6,388 bases of DNA from Bacteroidota bacterium. GTDB taxonomy: Bacteria; Bacteroidota; Bacteroidia; AKYH767-A; CANKSK01. Each line of letters starts with the position of its first letter. Position 1 is the stretch's first letter. Under the pieces are notes generated by a model. That model saw nothing but the letters and a program-made list of their open reading frames with translations, did not search any database and had not been told where the DNA came from. A program made the translations under genes and the position numbers. Of this stretch, positions 1 through 5,634 are shown in pieces. The stretch spans positions 1 through 6,388 of the forward strand of contig CANKSK010000066.1 of assembly GCA_947485425.1 (NCBI GenBank), given 5' to 3'.

Positions 1-1019
1 AATTGGGTAATTTTTTCTGAGGATTGATGAGGCACCAAACGCATAGAAATTTTAGCATACGCTTTTGATGGCAATACTGTTTTTGCGCCTTCCCCAATGT
101 ATCCGCCCCAGATGCCATTTACATCAAGGGTAGGACGGATAGAAGTGCGCTCAAGGGTTGTATATCCCGTCTCACCAAGAACATCATTGATACCAAGTTC
201 ATTTTTATAGGCCTCAAGAGAAAAAGGAGCCCTACCCATTTCCGTTCTTTCTTCCTGACTCAGCACCTCTACATCCTCATAAAATCCGGGGATAGAAATG
301 TGCTGATCCGCATCTTTCAGAGAGGCAATCATCTCACACAATACATTGATGGGATTTGCCACAGCGCCGCCATACAAACCCGAATGAAGGTCTCTGTTTG
401 ACCCCGTAACTTCAACTTCCAGATAGCTGAGCCCTCTCAAACCCACGGTAACCGAAGGCACATCGTTGGCAATGATTCCAGTATCAGAAACCAGGATAAT
501 ATCCGCTTTCAATTTATCCTTATGCGCAACCACAAACGGACCTAAGTTGGCAGATCCGGTTTCTTCTTCTCCTTCGATAATAAATTTGATATTACAAGGC
601 AGTGAATCTGTTTTATTCATCATTTCAAAGGCCTTGACATGCATATACACCTGCCCCTTATCATCACAAGCACCGCGGGCAAAAACTTTGTTGTCTTTGA
701 TGACAGGCGAAAATGGCGGTGAATCCCACAATTCAAGGGGATCAGCGGGCTGCACATCATAATGACCATACACCAAAACGGTGGGATAATCAGGACCTTT
801 TATTTTTTCCGCATATACCACAGGATTGCCATTGGTAGGGCATATTTCAACCCGGTCGGCACCGGCCTCTTTCAGCCTTTCAGCCAAAAAAGAAGCGGCA
901 GATAGCACATCCGCATGAAAATGACTATCCGCACTCACTGAAGGGATTTTAAGCCAATCGATGAGTTCATCCAAAAACCTTTGTCGGTTTGTTTCGAGAA
1001 AATGAAGATTTTTTTCCAT
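1..1019 (-). CDS. M20-family metallodipeptidase, C-terminus cut by window edge
   Basis: This is a zinc aminoacyl-peptidase of the M20 family, close in motif order to the carnosinase/CNDP-type dipeptidases, which hydrolyse dipeptides in the cytoplasm. The frame is open from ATG 1019 to the left edge (339 full codons). Visible motifs are YGHYDVQPA (zinc ligand His86, catalytic-site Asp88), RGACDDKG (bridging Asp119), EGEEETGS (general base Glu152, zinc ligand Glu153), the VSDT motif (zinc ligand Asp179), DLHSGLYGG (His212, dimer-domain histidine) and MRLVPHQ (Arg327, substrate carboxylate). Roles are assigned by analogy with human CNDP2. About 110-120 residues are missing, including the last zinc-ligand histidine, as the family is usually about 450-460 residues. 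There is no signal peptide, which fits a cytosolic enzyme. It is divergent from the SprB-repeat gene. The exact substrate is not decided; all active-site residues in the visible part are intact. Confidence 0.94.
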   Translation of the reverse strand, partial: MEKNLHFLETNRQRFLDELIDWLKIPSVSADSHFHADVLSAASFLAERLKEAGADRVEICPTNGNPVVYAEKIKGPDYPTVLVYGHYDVQPADPLELWDSPPFSPVIKDNKVFARGACDDKGQVYMHVKAFEMMNKTDSLPCNIKFIIEGEEETGSANLGPFVVAHKDKLKADIILVSDTGIIANDVPSVTVGLRGLSYLEVEVTGSNRDLHSGLYGGAVANPINVLCEMIASLKDADQHISIPGFYEDVEVLSQEERTEMGRAPFSLEAYKNELGINDVLGETGYTTLERTSIRPTLDVNGIWGGYIGEGAKTVLPSKAYAKISMRLVPHQSSEKITQ

Positions 1020-1029
1020 ATTTTTTTCG

Positions 1030-1037
1030 TATTTTTG
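1030..1037 (+). promoter_or_regulatory. Putative Bacteroidota -7 element for the SprB-repeat gene
   Basis: TATTTTTG matches the Bacteroidota housekeeping sigma -7 consensus TAnnTTTG exactly. It ends 20 bases before the TTG start at 1057, so transcription would begin near 1043-1045 and leave a leader of about 13 bases. No TTG/TTTG -33 element is visible 19-21 bases upstream; that stretch is a T-tract. Support therefore rests on the -7 element and its position only. Confidence 0.5.
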
Positions 1038-1039
1038 CA

Positions 1040-1047
1040 CAAATATA
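1040..1047 (-). promoter_or_regulatory. Putative Bacteroidota -7 element for the M20 dipeptidase
   Basis: Read on the minus strand, 1047 to 1040 is TATATTTG, again an exact TAnnTTTG. It ends 21 bases before the dipeptidase ATG at 1019, giving a predicted leader of about 14 bases. No -33 TTG is seen at the expected distance. The element sits only 2 bases from the plus-strand -7 element, so polymerases bound at the two sites would overlap. Confidence 0.48.
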
Positions 1048-1050
1048 TCC

Positions 1051-1063
1051 ATTTCATTGAAAT
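1051..1063. repeat. Short perfect inverted repeat over the TTG start codon
   Basis: ATTTCA and TGAAAT form a perfect 6-1-6 inverted repeat centred on 1057, the first base of the TTG start. It lies just upstream of the minus-strand -7 element and at the translation start of the plus-strand gene, where an operator could act on both. It is short and AT-rich, so chance is a fair explanation. Confidence 0.25.
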
Positions 1064-3144
1064 TCATCTTCGGAATCATCTCTTCTGTGTTGTTATTGCT
1101 TGCAATAGCAGCAAAAGCGCAAAAACCTGAGCAAGACTGCATCAATGCAATTCCTATTTGCAAAAGCATCTATTCAGAGGCCCACTCCTATGTGGGCGTG
1201 GGAGTGAATGCTGCTGAAATCAATCCAGCATCATCCTGCCTATCGGGAGAAGTAAGCTCTGTATGGTATACCCTTACGGTACAAACGGGAGGAAAGCTCA
1301 ATTTTGTCATCATCCCAAATGATTTGAATGATGATTACGATTGGGCTGTATTTAACCTAAGTGGCAAGTCCTGTGCCTCCACTTTCAGCGACCCAAGCGC
1401 GCAAGTGAGTTGTAATTTTGCGGCATGGCCCGGAAAAACAGGTGCTACAGGTGCGACCAATTTAACCTCCCAACCCCCTACAGGTCTTCCTTACAATGCA
1501 GAAATCAATGTGACTGCAGGCGAGACCTATGTCATCTTGATTAACAACCAAGCCAATTCCGTAAATGGATATACCATCGATTTTTCGGCCTCCACGGCAC
1601 AAATTTTTGATAATATCCCACCTGGAATACTTAGCCTACAAAATTCACCTTTGTGCAATGATTCGGTATTGGATATACAGTTTACTGAAAATATTTTATG
1701 CAATACCATTGACCTAAGTGACTTTTCATTTACCGGACCCGGTGGCCCCTATCAGGTGATGAGTATCAGCAGTCCGGAATGTTTAAATGGAGGCTCCTAT
1801 GACAACTCCGTAAAAGTTATGATCAGGCCAGGTATAGCCGCAGGTGGCACCTTTTATCTGAAACTAATAGGCCCTGTTGAGGATTTATGTCAGAATCAAA
1901 GTGTGCGAGATAGCGTAAGCATCAACATCAGCAGTTTGAACCTCATCGGAAGCCAAGGAAATGCAAGTTGCACGGGTGCAAAGGATGCATGGGCAGCAGT
2001 ACACATTGCCAATGCTACCGGTCCTTTTACCTATGTTTGGAATGAAGGAAGCACAACGGACAGCATTGCCAACCTAGGCGCAGGAAACTATGCAGTAACC
2101 GTCACGGACGCAAAAGCATGCCCCAGTATCCTTACCTTCACCATTCAAGAATCCAGTTCCCCGATAAATGTAAGCACGAATATAGGAAGTGTGAAATGCA
2201 ATGGAGGAGCTGATGGATATGTATCCATAGATGCAAGTGGGCCCAATAGTCCTTTCACGTATCTATGGACGGATGGCAGCACAACAGATAGCATCAGCAA
2301 TTTGAAAGTCGGAAATTATTCTGTGGTGATAACGAACGCTTCAGGCTGTTCGGAAAAGTTTGATTTTAATGTTACTGAACCAAGTACTCTGAATGTAAGC
2401 ACATATGCAAGAGATGCCTGCAACCAAGGAGCGGTAAGATATGCCTCGGCGGCTTCGGGTGGCACCAAGCCCTATCAATATAGCTATGTAGGATCGGGCG
2501 GACTACTCATTCCGTTATCAGCATCAGGAGACGAATTATATACCTATCCGGATACGGGCACGTACGGGTACACCGTTATTGCGACAGACTCAAACGGCTG
2601 TGCAGCATCACAAGCTTCATCGGCAAAAGTACTCATCAGCCCAACGGCTCAATTCAGTGTTACGCAGTCAGGAGAAAACACCTTCAGCTTTATGGACTCT
2701 TCAACAAATGCCATTTCTATTCAATGGGCTTTTGATGATGGGGATATTTCTTTTGAGAAAAATCCGGAACACGTATATGGGAAATCTGGTTATTATGATG
2801 TATTGCTAATTGCCTCAAACAAAGGATGCCAAGATTCAGCAACGGCAAGGGTACTTGCCCTGAATGAAATTGGATTTTATATTCCCAATACATTTTCACC
2901 AAATGGAGATGGATTCAATGACACTTTTGGGTGCTATGGCACAGGCATACGCGCTTTTAAAATGAGAATTTTTAATCGTTGGGGCGAAATGATCTATGAC
3001 ACGACAGATGTGAATAGCCCATGGGATGGAAGGCTTAAGGACGGAACGCCAGCAATTACAGGCATGTACGCCTATGTGTTTGAGCTTTATGACACCAATG
3101 GAACTTCGTATGACCGGAGCGGAGGCGTATTTTTAATGAGATAG
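1057..3144 (+). CDS. Secreted SprB-repeat/PKD protein with T9SS type B sorting domain
   Basis: This is an exported modular protein, probably cell-surface or extracellular, possibly adhesive; its ligand is unknown. Residues 1-21 are a signal peptide with a hydrophobic core VLLLLAIAA and a likely cut at AKA-QK. Residues 25-180 form a cysteine-containing domain opening DCINAIPIC, a type often seen at the N-terminus of such Bacteroidota proteins and perhaps a PPC-like beta-sandwich (inference). Residues 183-291 look like an Ig-like beta domain. SprB-like repeats span 293-528, PKD is at 529-602 (WAFDDGD, HVYGKSGYYDV), and CHU_C/T9SS type B is at 606-695 (PNTFSPNGDGFNDTF, IFNRWGEMIYD, WDG). The start is TTG. 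The in-frame upstream stop is at 1003-1005, no ATG follows it, and the next internal Met is residue 235, so only TTG keeps the signal peptide. At 695 residues it is far smaller than the gliding adhesin SprB itself. No catalytic domain is visible. Confidence 0.93.
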   Translation: MKFIFGIISSVLLLLAIAAKAQKPEQDCINAIPICKSIYSEAHSYVGVGVNAAEINPASSCLSGEVSSVWYTLTVQTGGKLNFVIIPNDLNDDYDWAVFNLSGKSCASTFSDPSAQVSCNFAAWPGKTGATGATNLTSQPPTGLPYNAEINVTAGETYVILINNQANSVNGYTIDFSASTAQIFDNIPPGILSLQNSPLCNDSVLDIQFTENILCNTIDLSDFSFTGPGGPYQVMSISSPECLNGGSYDNSVKVMIRPGIAAGGTFYLKLIGPVEDLCQNQSVRDSVSINISSLNLIGSQGNASCTGAKDAWAAVHIANATGPFTYVWNEGSTTDSIANLGAGNYAVTVTDAKACPSILTFTIQESSSPINVSTNIGSVKCNGGADGYVSIDASGPNSPFTYLWTDGSTTDSISNLKVGNYSVVITNASGCSEKFDFNVTEPSTLNVSTYARDACNQGAVRYASAASGGTKPYQYSYVGSGGLLIPLSASGDELYTYPDTGTYGYTVIATDSNGCAASQASSAKVLISPTAQFSVTQSGENTFSFMDSSTNAISIQWAFDDGDISFEKNPEHVYGKSGYYDVLLIASNKGCQDSATARVLALNEIGFYIPNTFSPNGDGFNDTFGCYGTGIRAFKMRIFNRWGEMIYDTTDVNSPWDGRLKDGTPAITGMYAYVFELYDTNGTSYDRSGGVFLMR
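1933..2640 (+). repeat. Two SprB repeats plus a degenerate third, within the surface protein
   Basis: Repeat 1 (residues about 293-370) and repeat 2 (371-446) share the order Cys, PFTYxW, GSTTDSI, NL, GNY, V, Cys. Their GSTTDS motifs are 76 residues (228 bp) apart. Each contains a cysteine pair exactly 50 residues apart (C305/C355 and C381/C431). The segment 447-528 keeps the starting Cys454, GGTKPYQY, a GTYGYTVIATDSNGC ending (Cys515) and a similar overall length. It lacks the W and GSTTDSI core, so it reads as a diverged third copy. The DNA copies have drifted apart and are not recent duplications. Confidence 0.85.
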
Positions 3145-3166
3145 TGTATTTATAACACACCCATAG

Positions 3167-4165
3167 CTACGTTAAAATATCGGCAAGCAATTTCATTTCC
3201 AGAGAAGGAGAAATTTTCTCATATAAAATGTGATAAACGGCTTTGGTAATGGGCATATCCACCTGATAAAGTTTATTGATTTCCCAAATACATTGCACAG
3301 CATAAAAGCCTTCAGCAATCATATTCATTTCCATTTGGGCAGATTTTACAGAATATCCTTTTCCCACCATGTTTCCAAAGGTGCGGTTTCGGCTATACTG
3401 AGAATAAGCGGTCACCAAAAGATCGCCTAAATAGGCTGAGGATTTGATATCACGGCTGATGGGATGCACCACATCTACAAATCGACTTATCTCCTGAATG
3501 GCATTTGAAATCAATACCGCCTGAAAGTTATCTCCATAACCCAATCCATGACAGATACCACTGGCTATGGCAATTACCTTTTTCAAAACAGCAGCATATT
3601 CCGTTCCAAAGATATCATCGGAAACGCTCGTTTTCAGATATCTACAATTCAACAGAGAAGCAAAGGTTATGGCATTCTCAATATTTTGGCTTGCAATGGT
3701 GAGATAAGAAAGTTTCTCCATGGCCACCTCTTCGGCATGGCAAGGCCCTGAAATAACGCCAATTTGATCGAAAGGAACCTTGTATTTTTGATGAAGAAAA
3801 TCTCCTACAATCAAATTATCTTCGGGCACAATGCCTTTGATGGCTGAAAAAATAATTTTATTTTGTAATTGTTCAGGGGTAATATCCTGCATGCTTTCTT
3901 TCAAAAAAGCGGATGGAACACCTAAAACAACGATATCGGCATGCTGCAGGGAGGCGGCCATGTTATCGCTAGCCGTAATCTTATTCATATCCAGCTCCAC
4001 AGAGCTCAAATAATTTGGATTGTGATGATAACGATTGACGTATTCAACAGTTTCTGTTTTACGCAACCACCAATGTATGCGCACCTCTTGATTTGATAAA
4101 ACTTTTAAAAGAGCTGTTGGCCAACTGCCACCCCCAATGACTGTAATATTTGGAATTTTATCCAT
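3167..4165 (-). CDS. gpsA: NAD(P)-dependent glycerol-3-phosphate dehydrogenase
   Basis: GpsA reduces dihydroxyacetone phosphate to sn-glycerol-3-phosphate in the cytoplasm, supplying the backbone for phospholipid synthesis. At 332 residues it is full family length. The N-terminal Rossmann fold has GGGSWP at 11-16, then VVLGVPS (79-85) and SAIKG with substrate-site Lys110. Next come GPCHAEEV (140-147), the catalytic-lysine helix GTEYAAVLKKVIAIASG (Lys195 the likely catalytic residue; the usual following Asn is Lys196), YLGDLLVT (Asp248), SRNRTFG (258-264) and AEGFYAV (284-290). The oddity is Pro16, where the family normally has Gly or Ala (GxGxxG/A). All other key residues are intact. The ATG at 4165 gives the usual short lead-in before the first beta strand. 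The gene lies 36 bp behind the choice-of-anchor B gene on the same strand and converges on the SprB-repeat gene across 22 bp. Confidence 0.96.
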   Translation of the reverse strand: MDKIPNITVIGGGSWPTALLKVLSNQEVRIHWWLRKTETVEYVNRYHHNPNYLSSVELDMNKITASDNMAASLQHADIVVLGVPSAFLKESMQDITPEQLQNKIIFSAIKGIVPEDNLIVGDFLHQKYKVPFDQIGVISGPCHAEEVAMEKLSYLTIASQNIENAITFASLLNCRYLKTSVSDDIFGTEYAAVLKKVIAIASGICHGLGYGDNFQAVLISNAIQEISRFVDVVHPISRDIKSSAYLGDLLVTAYSQYSRNRTFGNMVGKGYSVKSAQMEMNMIAEGFYAVQCIWEINKLYQVDMPITKAVYHILYEKISPSLEMKLLADILT

Positions 4166-4173
4166 TTGATTTG

Positions 4174-4191
4174 AGGCAAATAAGATTGCCT
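4174..4191. repeat. Inverted repeat in the leader just upstream of gpsA
   Basis: AGGCAA and TTGCCT form a perfect 6-bp stem with a 6-base loop, between the upstream gene's stop and the gpsA ATG. On the minus strand, which is transcribed here, the hairpin ends 8 bases before the start codon and no T-run follows it, so it does not read as a terminator for the upstream gene. It could affect ribosome access to gpsA or be an operator. The T7 tract at 4197-4203 lies on its non-productive side. The stem is short and the role is unproven. Confidence 0.3.
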
Positions 4192-4201
4192 ATTCATTTT
4201 T

Positions 4202-5593
4202 TTACTTTACAAATTTAAGAACCGAATGCATCCCTGAAAAATCCAATGTCAACAAATACATCCCAGCGGATAGGTTTGTATTTTCAATTGCGAAACGATT
4301 TTTCCCTGCTAAAATATTTTTTTCAGTGTTATACAACTCCCTGCCCGCCATATCATACAAGCGGATACTTGCCGTTTCATCTTTTAAAGAGTTAAAGCCT
4401 AAAAGCAGATCAGTACCATTGTTTTCAGGATATATAAATACAGAGGTGTGTTGGTCGGATTTATTTTCAATACCGGCAATGATGCCATGCGCATTTAAAA
4501 CGAACAATCCATTTTGCATGTCAGAAGCTAAAATATTTTGTGAGGGCAAATCCACATAAGCGCCCCAGCATCCAGCATAAGCAGGGGAAGTATAAACATT
4601 TCCATTCTGCGGATAGGTATCAAAATAGCCTATGGTAACAGGATTTTTAGGATCACCGATATCATACATCTGAAGACCATCTTGGTAATAGGCAACCACG
4701 AGAACATTGTTGCCCATAATAAAAGGATTGTGCGCGGTGGCACCTACATTTGAAAAAAATGTTGATTGCAATTTGATATTCGACATATCCGAAACATCGA
4801 TGGCCTTAATAGACATCGATGCAGGAACTTCATCAGTGAATACAAGTGTTTTACCATCGGCTGTTAAGGCACTGCTGTGATTATATCCTTTATCAGGATA
4901 GGAAACCAAATCGCCAATAGATGAAAAAACACTTCCATTGAAATGATACATATGAAGGGCATCATACCCGCAGGAAGCATAGACGGTATCATGCCGCACA
5001 TACATATCATGAACAGTAGGAAAGGAAGGATCATCACTATGTAAATTGCGAATGAATGCTGGCAATAGCGGATTCGACAAACTATAAACAGCCATCGAAT
5101 AATATGCGCCGTTGACAGTGGTTACGCTTCCACAATAGAGATAATTGCCATCAATAAAAAGGGTGTGTGCTCTTTCCAATAGATTATTGGAATCATAAAC
5201 CACATGAACAGAATCGGGCAGATATGACATGTCTATAATTTGGAGGCTATTGGGTTTTTGATCATCACTGATGGCATATAAATACTTGCCATATGTTTTG
5301 TATTCACGCCAGATACAACCACTTCTTTTTCCAGGAACGAAGTCATTTTGCACAGGCGCAGTGGGCGTTGTGACATCAATAAAATAGGTGCCGCTGGTAG
5401 CTCCTAAAATGGCGTATTCCCTATCGTTTTGAGCATAACCCCAAACGCTGTTGTATCTGATTCCATAGGTAGGCTCAGGCAAAACGCTTGCATCATCCCA
5501 GTTTGCATACAAGCTTATATTTTGCGAAGCATATTGCGCGTGCATAGAAAGAAAAGAAAACAAAAACAAAAACAAAAATACATTTTTTTTCAT
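4202..5593 (-). CDS. Secreted choice-of-anchor B (LVIVD-type) protein with T9SS type A tail
   Basis: This exported protein has no known enzymatic role; its repeats suggest a beta-propeller. From ATG 5593 it is 463 residues. Residues 1-19 are a signal peptide (MKKNVFLFLFLFSFLSMHA, cut before Gln20). Residues about 40-370 carry the choice-of-anchor B series: SVWGYAQNDREYAILG, GTYFIDVTTPTAP, WREYKTYGKYLYAISDD, LQIIDMSYLPDSV, VHDMYV, YNHSSALTADGK, the ATAHN motif, GLQMYDIGDPKNPVTIGYFD, GCWGAYVDLPS and GLFVL. Residues about 376-463 are a T9SS type A sorting domain (IRLYDMAGREL, LSAGMYLLTL, KFVK end). Its opening is YPENNG instead of the common YPNP. An ATG 36 bases upstream (5629) is also in frame but puts 12 unneeded residues before the signal peptide, so 5593 is preferred. 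It lies 41 bp behind alr and 36 bp before gpsA. Confidence 0.9.
   Translation of the reverse strand: MKKNVFLFLFLFSFLSMHAQYASQNISLYANWDDASVLPEPTYGIRYNSVWGYAQNDREYAILGATSGTYFIDVTTPTAPVQNDFVPGKRSGCIWREYKTYGKYLYAISDDQKPNSLQIIDMSYLPDSVHVVYDSNNLLERAHTLFIDGNYLYCGSVTTVNGAYYSMAVYSLSNPLLPAFIRNLHSDDPSFPTVHDMYVRHDTVYASCGYDALHMYHFNGSVFSSIGDLVSYPDKGYNHSSALTADGKTLVFTDEVPASMSIKAIDVSDMSNIKLQSTFFSNVGATAHNPFIMGNNVLVVAYYQDGLQMYDIGDPKNPVTIGYFDTYPQNGNVYTSPAYAGCWGAYVDLPSQNILASDMQNGLFVLNAHGIIAGIENKSDQHTSVFIYPENNGTDLLLGFNSLKDETASIRLYDMAGRELYNTEKNILAGKNRFAIENTNLSAGMYLLTLDFSGMHSVLKFVK
5561..5578. repeat. Three tandem CAAAAA hexamers within a signal-peptide coding region
   Basis: Three perfect CAAAAA copies encode Phe-Leu repeats on the minus strand, in the hydrophobic core of the choice-of-anchor B signal peptide. 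A T8 tract at 5583-5590 (A8 in the coding strand) lies right after the start codon. Gain or loss of a hexamer would keep frame and change the core by one Phe-Leu pair. Slippage in the A8 tract would shift the frame. Confidence 0.6.
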
Positions 5594-5634
5594 GGGAATG
5601 AGATTTGATAATAAGCGAAGATACATCAAATATT

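Noticed and set aside
466..762. 98-codon plus-strand open frame
   Set aside because: It lies antisense inside the M20 dipeptidase, whose minus-strand frame is open and rich in conserved active-site motifs throughout. The product has no recognisable features.
1057..3144. Surface enzyme or toxin function for the SprB-repeat protein
   Set aside because: No catalytic motif, polymorphic toxin domain or protease domain is visible; only beta-rich binding-type modules and a sorting domain are present.
3144..3160. Possible hairpin (GTGT/ACAC) in the 22-bp convergent gap as a terminator
   Set aside because: The stem is only 4 bp with AT-rich filler and no following T-run on either strand. I see no convincing intrinsic terminator; the two convergent transcripts may overlap or end by another mechanism.
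3230..3751. Small plus-strand open frames of about 65 codons across gpsA
   Set aside because: They overlap a fully conserved gpsA on the opposite strand, overlap each other, and have no recognisable product.
5594..5629. Longer start for the choice-of-anchor B protein at 5629
   Set aside because: It adds 12 residues ahead of a standard MKK-type signal peptide and begins only 5 bases after the alr stop. The 5593 start gives a normal signal peptide.
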